64,000 nucleotides of DNA from contig NZ_FOUS01000011.1 of assembly GCF_900114915.1 (NCBI RefSeq), positions 233,259 through 297,258 on the forward strand. Direction: 5' to 3'. Position 1 is the first letter of the stretch. Every line of letters begins with the position of its first letter. This stretch comes from Bradyrhizobium sp. Rc3b (lineage in GTDB: Bacteria; Pseudomonadota; Alphaproteobacteria; Rhizobiales; Xanthobacteraceae). Made by a program: the position numbers and the translations under genes. The notes beneath the pieces are model-generated. The model did not search any database and had not been told where the DNA came from. It worked only from the letters and a program-made list of their open reading frames with translations. Below, one piece after another: positions 41,361 to 49,674 of the stretch.

Positions 41361-42140
41361 ATGACCAAGCCCCAGCGATACGAACGCATCGCCTTCGTCG
41401 CCAGCCCGAGCAGCGAGGCGCAGACCGCCTTCAGCCAGCTCACCAGGGACTATGGCAATTGCGACCCCGGGGAGGCCGACGTCGTGGTCGCGCTGGGGGG
41501 CGACGGGCTGATGCTCCAGACGCTGCACCAGAACATGCGCACGGGAAAGCCGATCTACGGCATGCATCGCGGCACCGTCGGCTTCCTGATGAACGAATAC
41601 GCGACGCACGATCTGCGCACGCGGCTCGAGACGGCGCATGAATCCGAGATCAATCCGCTCCTGATGCGTGCAACCGACGTCAATGACCGCGTCCATTTGC
41701 ACCACGCCATCAACGAGGTCTACCTGTTCCGGCAGACCTCGCAGGCGGCGCGCCTGCGGATCCTGATCGACGAGCGCGAGCGCATGCCCGAGCTGATCGC
41801 CGACGGCATCATCGTGGCAACGCCGGCCGGCTCTACGGCCTACAATCTGTCGGCGCAGGGACCGATCCTGCCGATCAACGCCGCCCTTCTGGCACTGACC
41901 CCGATCAGCGCCTTCCGCCCGCGCCGCTGGCGCGGGGCGCTGCTGCCCAACACCGCCTATGTCGTGATCGAGGTGCTGGAGGACGACAAGCGTCCGGTCG
42001 CGGCCGTCGCCGACCATGAGGAGGTCCGCAGGGTCCGGCGCGTCGAGGTCCTGTCCGACAAGAGCATCTCGATGCGCATGCTGTTCGACCCCGGCCACAG
42101 CCTGGAAGAACGTATTTTGCGCGAGCAGTTCGGCTACTGA
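41361..42140 (+). CDS. nadK: NAD kinase
   Basis: 259 aa. Phosphorylates NAD to NADP with ATP. VVVALGGDGLMLQTLH holds the GGDG motif at residues 46-49 with catalytic Asp48; GMHRGTVGFLMNEY, AINEVYLF (Asn118-Glu119) and DGIIVATPAGSTAYNLSAQGPIL complete the signature. The N-terminus lacks the extension of animal enzymes, as usual in alphaproteobacteria. It is distinct from the divergent relative at 2957. Followed by two-component genes on the same strand after a 98-nt gap. Confidence 0.95.
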   Translation: MTKPQRYERIAFVASPSSEAQTAFSQLTRDYGNCDPGEADVVVALGGDGLMLQTLHQNMRTGKPIYGMHRGTVGFLMNEYATHDLRTRLETAHESEINPLLMRATDVNDRVHLHHAINEVYLFRQTSQAARLRILIDERERMPELIADGIIVATPAGSTAYNLSAQGPILPINAALLALTPISAFRPRRWRGALLPNTAYVVIEVLEDDKRPVAAVADHEEVRRVRRVEVLSDKSISMRMLFDPGHSLEERILREQFGY

Positions 42141-42238
42141 GCCCCTGCCCCCGCACGCTGCGGGAGTCCGGTCGCAACCCTTCGTTAACCCTCGCCACGA
42201 TATGGTTAACGAAGGTTGACCGCTTTGGCCCGGGCGTC

Positions 42239-42784
42239 ATGTTCCGTATCGACTTCAACAAGCTGCGCTTCCTCGTCTGCGACGACAATCCGCACATGCG
42301 CCGCATCCTGCGGACGCTGCTGCATTCCTTCGGCGCGCGCGAGGTCTATGAGGCCGAGGACGGCGCCACCGCGCTGGAAATGTACAGCCATTACGTGCCT
42401 GACATCGTCATCACCGACTGGGCGATGCCGATCTTCGACGGGCTCGAGCTGGCGCAGATGATCCGGCAGCCGGAATCCAAGGGCAACCCCTACGCGCCGA
42501 TCATCATGCTGACCGGCCATTCCGAGAAACGCCGCGTCACCGTGGCGCGCGATGCCGGCGTCACCGAATTCCTGGCCAAGCCGATCTCGGCCAAGGGGCT
42601 CTATCAGCGCATTCTCAACGTGGTTGCCAATCCCCGCCCCTTCATCAAGACCAAGACCTATTTCGGGCCGGACCGGCGCCGCAACACCAATTCCGCCTAT
42701 ATGGGCCCCGAGCGCCGCGTCGGCGAAAAGCACGAGGTGCTCCAGCAGCCCTCGCTGCTCGACAAGGCCCGCTCATCCATCTAG
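42239..42784 (+). CDS. Single-domain CheY-like response regulator with C-terminal tail
   Basis: 181 aa. A receiver domain at about residues 10-130 has the acidic pair Asp15-Asp16, phospho-acceptor Asp60 in IVITDWAMP, Thr92 in IIMLTGHSEKR and Lys114 in FLAKPIS. The tail (PRPFIKTKTYFGPDRRRNTNSAYMGPERRVGEKHE) carries two (G)P(D/E)RR motifs seen in a widespread alphaproteobacterial subgroup. No output domain. It is followed by an Hpt protein gene at 28 nt, a likely phosphorelay partner. Confidence 0.92.
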   Translation: MFRIDFNKLRFLVCDDNPHMRRILRTLLHSFGAREVYEAEDGATALEMYSHYVPDIVITDWAMPIFDGLELAQMIRQPESKGNPYAPIIMLTGHSEKRRVTVARDAGVTEFLAKPISAKGLYQRILNVVANPRPFIKTKTYFGPDRRRNTNSAYMGPERRVGEKHEVLQQPSLLDKARSSI

Positions 42785-42812
42785 CGCAACGCCTTCAGAC
42801 GAGGCAGGCATC

Positions 42813-43391
42813 ATGGCGAAGAACAGCGCAAAGGACATCGAGGTCACGGCCTTCGCCACGCATCAGATCATCACGCAGCCCAACCCGCTGCGGAAAGTCC
42901 TGCGCCGGGTCGAAGACAAGGACATGGACGATCCGATCGGCCGCGCCGAGCAGGCGCTCGCGGGCCTGTCCGGCGAATTCAAGGATTGGATGACGACCGA
43001 GGTCAACCGTCTCTCGGCCGCCTATGTCGCCATCCGTAATGACGGCTTCACCAAGGAGCGGCGCGACGAGCTGTTCCGCGCCGCGCATGACATCAAGGGC
43101 GACGCCGCGACCTTCGGCTATCCGGCCGCGGCCGGAATCGCGGAGAGCCTGTGCCGCGTCATCGAACACGCGCCTGATCTGGAAAAGGTGCCGGCCGAAC
43201 TGTTCACGCACCACATCAACGCCATCCTCGCCATCGTGCACGAGAACACCAGGCTCGACAGCATCAGCGTCTCCGCCGAGCTCAGCCGCCGCCTGCGCAA
43301 GGTCGCCGACGATTATCTCACCCAGGTCAACCGCGACCGCCCCGAGCATCTCGAGGTGATCCTCGCGCCGAGCATAGCGCCGACGGAGTAA
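42813..43391 (+). CDS. Hpt-domain phosphotransfer protein
   Basis: 192 aa from the ATG at 42813, with GAGGCAGGCATC upstream; the longer open frame from 42552 overlaps the receiver gene. The Hpt motif AAHDIKGDAATFG holds His92 as the expected phospho-acceptor, inside a helical bundle (residues about 45-180). The N-terminal 45 residues are variable. The neighbouring receiver protein suggests the pair forms a relay; the feeding kinase is not here. Confidence 0.9.
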   Translation: MAKNSAKDIEVTAFATHQIITQPNPLRKVLRRVEDKDMDDPIGRAEQALAGLSGEFKDWMTTEVNRLSAAYVAIRNDGFTKERRDELFRAAHDIKGDAATFGYPAAAGIAESLCRVIEHAPDLEKVPAELFTHHINAILAIVHENTRLDSISVSAELSRRLRKVADDYLTQVNRDRPEHLEVILAPSIAPTE

Positions 43392-43445
43392 AGGCCCGTC
43401 TTTTTCATCTCGTGGGAGGCTGCTCCATCCGCACGGGCAGCATCT

Positions 43446-43535
43446 TAGGGTGGGCAAAGCGAAGCGTGCCTACGATTCATCTCGAATCATACTGATAGGT
43501 CGTGGGCATGGCGCTGTGCGCCTTTGCCCACCCTA
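43446..43535. repeat. Palindromic intergenic repeat (GTGGGCAAAG type)
   Basis: TAGGGTGGGCAAAG (43446-43459) is the exact reverse complement of 43522-43535. Inside are AGCG-rich arms with GTGCC and GGCAT. It closely resembles an abundant intergenic repeat I recall from Bradyrhizobium. It lies between convergent Hpt and DUF2336 genes, touching the 3' end of the latter. Confidence 0.8.
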
Positions 43536-43545
43536 CGGCAGCTCG

Positions 43546-44721
43546 CTACGCGGCAATCAGATCGCCATACAGCGGATCGATCGTATCATCCGCGACCAGC
43601 TCGTCGCAGAACAGCCTTGCTTCCTCCCGCGCGGACTCCGTGGCGAAGCGGCGGAGCAGGACCATCAGCGGCTCGGTGACGCCGCGGTCGGTCTCGCAAT
43701 GGGTGAGCACGCGCTCGACCATGCGCCGACGCAGCCGCACCGCTCCGTCGTCGCTGTCGACGAAGCCCTGCTCGTGGCAGGCATCGAGCGCGACCTGGAA
43801 CGCCGCGAACGTCGCCTCGGGAAGCCCGGCGCGGCGCAGCAGCGCGTGCAGGCTGTTGCCGCCGCGGTCGTGCAGCAGCGCGGTGACGCGCGCCAGCGGC
43901 AGGTCGGCGAGCTCGGCCAGCGCCGCGTCGAACAAATCGAGATTGCTCGACAACAGCGCGCGCAGGATGAGGCCCGCCGTGAGCTGGCCGGTAATGCGCA
44001 GGTGCCGCACCAGGCCCTGCATGTCCTCGCCGCGCGAGCGCGATGCGATGTTCATGGTGGAGCGGTCGCGCGCCTCGAGCGCGATGCGTTCGGCGCGGTC
44101 GGCGCTGAGCCAGTTCCGCGCCACGACGAATTGCGCCAGCGTCTCGGAGAGTTTCGCCACCAGCGCGGCACGCGTTGCGGACGGCAGATCGTCCAGCACC
44201 AGCATCGCCTCGCGGATCGCGGCGAGATGGCCGTGGCGCTCGACGATGCGATCCCAGGAGAATGGTGCAAGCTCGGCGTTGGGATTTTCGATCAGCTCCA
44301 GCGCGGCCGCCGCGCAGCCGACTTCGGCGATGGCGGCGCAGACCGAGACCGGCAGCGCGATGCGGCGTGCGACCGCGCATTGCACCTCGTCATTGCCGGT
44401 CGCGACGATGTCGACGAGATCGGCGTCGATCAGCAGCGGGGAATGTTCGAGCACGGGCAGCGCGACGGTCGGCTGGTCCGCCGACAGCGCCCGCACGATC
44501 GAGGCCGGCGCATCCGTGCTGCGCGCAAAAGCCTCGGCCATCGCCTGCCGCACCAGCGGCGAGGGATCGTCGAGCTGCATCAGAAGCGCGCCTTCGGCGG
44601 CGAGGCGGTCGTCGGTCGAAAGATCTGATATCAGCCAGGCCCGGGCCAACGCCCGTGTTGCCTCGGCCCGCTCGCCGGCGGGCGCCGTCCTGATCCAATT
44701 GATGAACTGCCGAACAATCAT
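43546..44721 (-). CDS. DUF2336 protein
   Basis: 391 aa, wholly helical and HEAT-like: repeated units such as STDDRLAAEGALLMQLDDPSPLVRQAMAEAFARS and ADQPTVALPVLEHSPLLIDADLVDIVATG are characteristic of DUF2336. The C-terminal half contains ALLRRAGLPEATFAAFQVALDACHEQGFVD. The family is restricted mostly to alphaproteobacteria and often sits near two-component or motility genes; the receiver and Hpt genes upstream fit that. Role unknown. Confidence 0.87.
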   Translation of the reverse strand: MIVRQFINWIRTAPAGERAEATRALARAWLISDLSTDDRLAAEGALLMQLDDPSPLVRQAMAEAFARSTDAPASIVRALSADQPTVALPVLEHSPLLIDADLVDIVATGNDEVQCAVARRIALPVSVCAAIAEVGCAAAALELIENPNAELAPFSWDRIVERHGHLAAIREAMLVLDDLPSATRAALVAKLSETLAQFVVARNWLSADRAERIALEARDRSTMNIASRSRGEDMQGLVRHLRITGQLTAGLILRALLSSNLDLFDAALAELADLPLARVTALLHDRGGNSLHALLRRAGLPEATFAAFQVALDACHEQGFVDSDDGAVRLRRRMVERVLTHCETDRGVTEPLMVLLRRFATESAREEARLFCDELVADDTIDPLYGDLIAA

Positions 44722-44857
44722 GCTGCTTCCGGCTTACACAACAAACGAAAATGGTGACGGCTCGTCACCTGCAACACAAAATAAACCACGACGCTTAACA
44801 AAGCGTTCACCATAACTGGCTGGTTTTATTGACGTTTTGTTAAGGGAACAGAGGCGC

Positions 44858-44883
44858 TGCAGCGCGTCCGGGACACGAGAGCG
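44858..44883 (+). repeat. Dispersed intergenic repeat, short copy 2
   Basis: 26 nt identical to 28473-28498 and, over 24 nt, to the reverse complement at 63142-63165. It probably is the terminal part of the element only. It borders the 3' end of the transglycosylase-like gene. Confidence 0.75.
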
Positions 44884-44886
44884 GGG

Positions 44887-45924
44887 TCAGCTCGAGAACG
44901 TGCCGCTGCGATCGCTGAACAGATCGAGCGGCTGCGGCGGACGCACATCCGGCGTCGCGGATGCAACTGAGGTCGCTGGTGCGACCGACGTGAGCGAGGC
45001 GTTGTTGCCCCACAATTTCTGCACTGTGGTCGAGACCGGCTGCGTGGCATCGCCGGGCTGATAGATCGAACGAAACACCGGCGTGGTCGGGGCATTGTCC
45101 GCGACCGTCGTCGGCGATGTCGCACTGACGGGCGTCACCGCGCGTGTGTTCGGGAAGGTCTGGAGATAGGCGGCGTTGTCGATAACAGGCGCGATGGGCT
45201 GCACGCCGCTCGCGCTCGCAACCTCCGTGGTCGACGGCGTGCCGCCATACATCGCCATCGCGCTGCGGGTCGTCCTCGAATTGGCCGCGCTGGCATAGCG
45301 CGCGTCCAGCACCGAATAGACTTCGGAGACGCTGCGGGCGCGGCCGTCCCTGGCGTAGAAGATCGAACGATTAGCGGATGCCGCATTGGGAAACAGCCGC
45401 GCGCCGACCGCTTGCGGATTGTCCTCGGCATTGGCAATCAGCTTTGCGGCGCCGCCGACGCCCATGAAATGCGCCATGTAGAGTTCGCTGTCGCTCGGCC
45501 TGCGCCCGAGCAGGCCCGTCAACTTGAAACTGTTCGACTGCGTCAGCGCCGCCGCCATGCTGGAGGCGGCCTCGGGATCGTCGCGCAGCTTCATGATCGA
45601 CCGCTTCATCGCGGGATCGTCGACGGCGTAGCCGCCCGACGTCGTCCTGGAGATCGCGTTGGCATAAGTGCCATAGCCGAGCTGGGGGCCCGCCTCCTTC
45701 ACCGTGCCGAGCCAGGTCTGGTCGATGAACTGGTAGAGCCCGTGCGCGGATGACGTCGTTGCACCCGCCGTCGGATCGAAATCCGATTCCATCTTGGCGG
45801 TGGTCAGCATGTACTGGAAGCTGACGCCTGAAACATTCGAGGCCTGCTTGATCGCACCGGCGACGCGCGCCCGCGACGGATCGAGAACCGCCGTCTGCGT
45901 GGCACTGGAATTGTCGACCGACAT
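44887..45924 (-). CDS. Lytic-transglycosylase-like (SLT domain) protein
   Basis: 345 aa from the ATG at 45924; upstream purines are weak and a TTG at 45966 is an alternative. No signal peptide. Residues about 20-110 resemble a transglycosylase SLT domain: ASNVSGVSFQYMLTTAKMESDFDPTAGATTSSAHGLYQFIDQTWL, where the Glu in KMESDF would be catalytic. ELYMAHFMGVGGAAKLI follows. The C-terminal half is serine/threonine/proline rich and probably disordered. Proteins of this layout act in flagellar or secretion-apparatus assembly in alphaproteobacteria; that is inference. Confidence 0.78.
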   Translation of the reverse strand: MSVDNSSATQTAVLDPSRARVAGAIKQASNVSGVSFQYMLTTAKMESDFDPTAGATTSSAHGLYQFIDQTWLGTVKEAGPQLGYGTYANAISRTTSGGYAVDDPAMKRSIMKLRDDPEAASSMAAALTQSNSFKLTGLLGRRPSDSELYMAHFMGVGGAAKLIANAEDNPQAVGARLFPNAASANRSIFYARDGRARSVSEVYSVLDARYASAANSRTTRSAMAMYGGTPSTTEVASASGVQPIAPVIDNAAYLQTFPNTRAVTPVSATSPTTVADNAPTTPVFRSIYQPGDATQPVSTTVQKLWGNNASLTSVAPATSVASATPDVRPPQPLDLFSDRSGTFSS

Positions 45925-46029
45925 GATGAAGTGCCCGCCCCGCGCGGCGTTGAGCAGCGCCGGCAATTCGGCGCCCGTCGTCTCACCGTGGGACAGGTAT
46001 GGTTAATGCGGGGTTAATTGGCCGGGCCC

Positions 46030-46132
46030 GTCATTCTGGGGCCCGCGTAGCGCGAGCCCGGAATCCATCGCAAGGCATTGCGCGCGGCTGAATGGATTCC
46101 GGGACCGCACCGGCGGTGCGCCCCGGAATGAC
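46030..46132. repeat. Nested palindromic intergenic repeat
   Basis: Outer arms GTCATTCTGGGGC (46030-46042) and GCCCCGGAATGAC (46120-46132), one mismatch; inner arms CCCGGAATCCAT (46057-46068) and its exact reverse complement (46092-46103). It fills the gap between the transglycosylase-like gene and hisI. A related smaller dyad is at 48043. Confidence 0.8.
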
Positions 46133-46138
46133 AGCGAG

Positions 46139-46561
46139 CTACTTCTTGTAGACCGCGTCCGGATCGAACAGCCGCTCCGCATCGGCGAAGACCAGCTTCG
46201 CCCCGCCGCCTTCGGCCTCGACCTTGCGATAAAAGCACGACCTTCGCCCGGTGTGGCAGGCCGCGCCGATCTGCTCGACACGGATCCAGACTGCGTCCTG
46301 GTCGCAATCGGTGCGCATCTCGATCACGCGCTGGGTCTGCCCCGAGGTCTCACCTTTTCGCCACAAGGCATTGCGCGAGCGGCTGAAGTACCAGGCCTCG
46401 CCGGTCGCGATCGTCTTGCGCAGCGCCTCCTCGTTCATGTGCGCGACCATGAGCACGTCACCGGAGGCGACGTCGGTCGCGACGCAGGTCACGAGGCCGC
46501 TCGCGTCGAACTTGGGCAGGAAGGACAGGCCTTCCTCGATCTCATGGGAGTGGGCGGACAC
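46139..46561 (-). CDS. hisI: Phosphoribosyl-AMP cyclohydrolase
   Basis: 140 aa, monofunctional HisI without a HisE part. Hydrolyses phosphoribosyl-AMP in step 3 of histidine synthesis. Conserved: VLMVAHMNEEALRKTI, AWYFSRSRNALWRKGETSGQTQRV, the metal-binding TDCDQDA and the zinc site GAACHTGRRSCFYRKV. Standard length. Not in a his operon here; the neighbours are repeats and folE. Confidence 0.95.
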   Translation of the reverse strand: MSAHSHEIEEGLSFLPKFDASGLVTCVATDVASGDVLMVAHMNEEALRKTIATGEAWYFSRSRNALWRKGETSGQTQRVIEMRTDCDQDAVWIRVEQIGAACHTGRRSCFYRKVEAEGGGAKLVFADAERLFDPDAVYKK

Positions 46562-46574
46562 AGCAACCTCGCTA

Positions 46575-46623
46575 GAGCATGATCCGGAAAAGTGTGAAGC
46601 GGTTTTCCGAAAAGATCATGCTC
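46575..46623. repeat. Rhizobiales palindromic repeat (GAGCATGATC type)
   Basis: Outer arms GAGCATGATC (46575-46584) and GATCATGCTC (46614-46623), inner arms CGGAAAA and TTTTCCG. The same sequence is, from memory, one of the most widespread palindromes in Rhizobiales genomes. It lies between hisI and folE. Confidence 0.88.
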
Positions 46624-46644
46624 AAACAACAGAGCTTTGCGAGG

Positions 46645-47337
46645 TCAGCGCTGCAGGCCTCGCACCAGGGACAGGAAACGGGCTTGCTCCGCCGGGTTGT
46701 CGCGGAACATGCCGGTGAAGCGGCTGGTGAAAGTGGAGGCGCCATGCTTGGCGACGCCGCGCACCGACATGCAGGTATGTTCGGCCTCGATCAGCACCGC
46801 GACGCCGCGCGGCTTGAGGACCTCGTCGATTGCAGCCGCGATCTGCGCCGTCAGATGCTCCTGGGTCTGGAGCCTGCGGGCGAAGATGTCGGTGAGGCGG
46901 GCGAGCTTGGACAGGCCGACAACACGTTCCACCGGCGTATAGGCGATGTGCGCCCTGCCGTAGAACGGCATCATGTGATGCTCGCATTGCGAGGTGAACT
47001 CGATGTCGCGCACCAGGACGAAATCGTCATAGCCCGCGGTCTCGCCAAAGGTGCGGTCGAGCACTTCGGCCGGGCATTGGTGATAGCCCTGATAGAGCTC
47101 GTCGAAAGCCTCGACCACGCGGCGCGGCGTGTCGAGCAGGCCCTCTCGCTCGGTGTTCTCGCCGATATAGGCGAGCAACGTCTTCACCGCCTGTTCGGCC
47201 TCGGCACGCGCCGGGCGCGGCTGATCGGCGCGGACGGCGGCCGCGAGGAATTCGGCAGGGTCAAGCTCGGCCGGGCGGCTCTCGGGCTGCCGGTCGGAAG
47301 GCTTGTTGGGGCGGATGGATTTGATGGTCGCGTCCAT
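46645..47337 (-). CDS. folE: GTP cyclohydrolase I
   Basis: 230 aa from the ATG at 47337 with GGAG upstream; the frame is open to 47475 without a start signal. Converts GTP to dihydroneopterin triphosphate for folate. A 45-residue variable N-terminus precedes LLAYIGENTEREGLLDTPRRV, then FTSQCEHHMMPFYGRAHIAY (zinc Cys and His), GLSKLARLTDIFARRLQTQEHLT and EHTCMSVRGVAKHGA with the second zinc Cys. Divergent from the IscU-like scaffold gene. Confidence 0.95.
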   Translation of the reverse strand: MDATIKSIRPNKPSDRQPESRPAELDPAEFLAAAVRADQPRPARAEAEQAVKTLLAYIGENTEREGLLDTPRRVVEAFDELYQGYHQCPAEVLDRTFGETAGYDDFVLVRDIEFTSQCEHHMMPFYGRAHIAYTPVERVVGLSKLARLTDIFARRLQTQEHLTAQIAAAIDEVLKPRGVAVLIEAEHTCMSVRGVAKHGASTFTSRFTGMFRDNPAEQARFLSLVRGLQR

Positions 47338-47573
47338 GTCTACTCCGTTCGACGGCCTTTCGGCCGGAGTGTCACCGGCAGACGGGGCGGCATGCCGCCG
47401 GACGCCTGAAGAGAACAGTTGAACCCGGCGAAAAAGGTCCTCACCTCTCCCGTCGGCCGCATGGCCTGTCGCCACCGCCGCTGGACTGTTTTTCCGCCAG
47501 TTCCGACCCTATATAGGAGCGTGGACGGCGCCCGCCAAGGCCGATCCGATGCGGAAGTGCTGGACCCCATCAC

Positions 47574-48029
47574 ATGCTGAACGACATCTACAACAAGCGG
47601 ATCATCGAATTGGCCGGGAATATTCCGCGCCTCGGACGGCTGCCCGACCCCGATGCCTCCGCCACCGCCCACTCCAAGCTGTGCGGCTCGACCGTGAAGG
47701 TCGATCTCAAGATGGAGGGCGACAGGGTCACCGACTTCGCCCATGACGTGAAGGCCTGCGCGCTCGGACAAGCCTCCTCATCCATCATGGCAAGTCGCAT
47801 CGTCGGCTCGACTGCGAGCGAACTCCGTGAGTTACGCGAAACTGTTCGCAAGATGCTGAAGGAAAACGGTGCGCCCCCTGAAGGCAAATGGGAGGACATC
47901 AAATTTCTCGAGCCGGTCCGCGACTACAAGGCGCGGCACGCCTCGACGCTCCTGACCTTCGATGCGGTGGTCGACGCCATTGGCCAGATCGAAGCCAAGG
48001 CCAAGCAGCCGGCTGCGGCGCAGGGCTGA
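47574..48029 (+). CDS. IscU/NifU-like iron-sulfur scaffold protein lacking the third cysteine
   Basis: 151 aa. IscU-type fold: MLNDIYNKRIIELAGNIPRLG, SKLCGSTVKVDLKMEGDRVTDFAHDVKACALGQASSSIMA. Cys37 and Cys62 match the first two cluster ligands, but the third position reads RHAST (His122, Ala123). Such members are common in Rhizobiales and their cluster-assembly role is unproven. A CTATATAGG sequence lies about 70 nt upstream, a possible promoter element. A dyad follows the stop. Confidence 0.82.
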   Translation: MLNDIYNKRIIELAGNIPRLGRLPDPDASATAHSKLCGSTVKVDLKMEGDRVTDFAHDVKACALGQASSSIMASRIVGSTASELRELRETVRKMLKENGAPPEGKWEDIKFLEPVRDYKARHASTLLTFDAVVDAIGQIEAKAKQPAAAQG

Positions 48030-48042
48030 ACTTCCCCAGGTC

Positions 48043-48076
48043 ATTCCGGGGCGTCGCCAAGCGACGAACCCGGAAT
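48043..48076. repeat. Intergenic dyad (ATTCCGGG type)
   Basis: ATTCCGGG-GCGTCGC, loop CAA, GCGACG-AA-CCCGGAAT: an interrupted stem that may terminate the scaffold gene. It shares the CCGGAAT core with the nested repeat at 46030-46132. Confidence 0.65.
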
Positions 48077-48096
48077 CATGATCAAGGTTTCAGAGC

Positions 48097-48996
48097 TTAC
48101 TTCTGCGTCGCCGGAGCCTGCGCGGCCACGCCACCGGTCGGCACCAGGGCTTCCGCCGTCTTGGTCGACTTGGCAGCTTGCGACTGCTCCGGTTCCGCGC
48201 CGAACCTCGCCTGCGTCTTCGGCGCAAGCTCGGCCATTGCCGGCGCGGAGATGTCCACGTGCGGCAGCACGTCGGCCACGAGGTCGGTCGTCACGAGATT
48301 GGTGAGCTTGAGCTCGCCGGCGTCCAGCTCATGCAGGTCTTCCCAGGGCGGCACGCTGAGCGCGAGCGACAGCAGATCGCCGGCTCCGCCCATGTCGAAG
48401 GTGTATTTGGCAAGCCTGCCGATGTCGCGTTCGACGATCATCAGGTCCTGCGCGCTGTAGCTCGCCGCCTTCGCATCGTCGGCGCGGTCGCCCATCCAGA
48501 TCTGATGGACGCGGACGTGGGCAGCTTCCGGCACGTAGCGCTTCTTGCCGGCCAGCAGCAGGAACACGCACATGGATTCGCAATAGGCCTCTGGCGCAAC
48601 CGCCGGGCGGCCAGACTGCCCGCCGCGGAGACTTACGCCGACCGTGGTCAGGAGTCCGAGATTGCGGAAACGTCGGCCGAGGGTGATCGCGTCGTTGACG
48701 GAACCGCCGCTGGAATCGAGCACCACGGTGGCGCCGCCGAGCTGGCGTCCGCGGGAAAACTCCTCGAAATCCTTCGGTGTGTCAGCGGTGATGATGCCGA
48801 CCGCGCTGACCCAGCCGCGGCAGTTCGGCTCGCAGGCAATCCAGTTGAACTTCATCGGCAGCTTACGCTCTTCGAGAGCAACACCCGCGCGAGCCGATGA
48901 CCCGAGTGTCGCGACGGCGCCAGCCAGCACGACTCCACAGACGGCGGTTCCCACCAGCAACCAGCCGCGAAGATTAAGGGAGTTCAGAAGTCTCAA
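48097..48996 (-). CDS. Exported ClpP/crotonase-fold protein with intact Ser-His
   Basis: 299 aa. An N-terminal helix (WLLVGTAVCGVVLAGAVATL) serves as signal or anchor. GATVVLDSSGGSVNDAITLGRRF matches the ClpP glycine-rich strand; YCESMCVFLLLAGKKRYVPEAAHVRVHQIW matches the ClpP block with nucleophile Ser141 and catalytic His164. The C-terminal tail is alanine/glutamine rich. ClpP-fold proteins in the periplasm are known from COG3904-type families with little functional data. No ATPase partner is encoded nearby. An active periplasmic serine protease is a fair inference. Confidence 0.75.
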   Translation of the reverse strand: MRLLNSLNLRGWLLVGTAVCGVVLAGAVATLGSSARAGVALEERKLPMKFNWIACEPNCRGWVSAVGIITADTPKDFEEFSRGRQLGGATVVLDSSGGSVNDAITLGRRFRNLGLLTTVGVSLRGGQSGRPAVAPEAYCESMCVFLLLAGKKRYVPEAAHVRVHQIWMGDRADDAKAASYSAQDLMIVERDIGRLAKYTFDMGGAGDLLSLALSVPPWEDLHELDAGELKLTNLVTTDLVADVLPHVDISAPAMAELAPKTQARFGAEPEQSQAAKSTKTAEALVPTGGVAAQAPATQK

Positions 48997-49243
48997 TCTG
49001 GTTCCTTCCCCAAGCCCCTAAGGTCCCCAACAATCCTTGGTAGCGCCCTCTGAGTCCATCATACAGGCGTATGTTTCTACACATGGACGTCACAAAAATG
49101 GTATCCGTGGGAATACAGATCGTCCACAGGTACTTGCTGCACTGCTCCCAAAAAGCACGCAAAATATGGCGCGCAAACAACAGCTTACAGTTCCCTGCGC
49201 CGGAACTGTGCAACACCTCGATCAACATCGCAGCAAAGCGCCC

Positions 49244-49582
49244 ATGAAGCATTCAGCCTGCGAGCATTGTTCCAGTCCGGTCGAAGGTGTGCTCCGGCTC
49301 CCGCGCAGATTCGGCCGCGCGCTGATCTGGCTCTACCGGCACACGCTGTCGCCCCTGGTTGGTTACAATTGCCGGCATCTGCCGACCTGCTCCGTCTATG
49401 GCGACGAGGCGATCGAACGCTTCGGTCTCTGGGCCGGCGGCTGGATGACGCTCGCGCGCCTGCTCCGCTGCAATCCGTTCGGCACGTCGGGCATCGACAA
49501 TGTACCGCTCACCGCACCGCCAGGCGCACACTGGTATCTGCCCTGGCGCTACGGCCGTTGGCGCGGCGTCAATGCATCCTGA
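49244..49582 (+). CDS. yidD: Membrane protein insertion efficiency factor YidD
   Basis: 112 aa from the ATG at 49244. Core LPRRFGRALIWLYRHTLSPLVGYNCRHLPTCSVYGDEAIERFGLWAGGWMTLARLLRCNPF is diagnostic, with the conserved cysteines in CRHLPTCS and RCNP. It assists YidC-dependent membrane insertion at the inner face of the inner membrane. Unlike the typical case it is not next to yidC/rnpA here. No strong ribosome-binding site is visible. Confidence 0.93.
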   Translation: MKHSACEHCSSPVEGVLRLPRRFGRALIWLYRHTLSPLVGYNCRHLPTCSVYGDEAIERFGLWAGGWMTLARLLRCNPFGTSGIDNVPLTAPPGAHWYLPWRYGRWRGVNAS

Positions 49583-49674
49583 GAGTGCTGCGATGCTTTG
49601 CGCATCGGTGGCCTGAGGGGAACCGTAAGGGTTCTTCCCGCGTTGTTTTGATGCTCCCCCGGGAGGAAACAACA

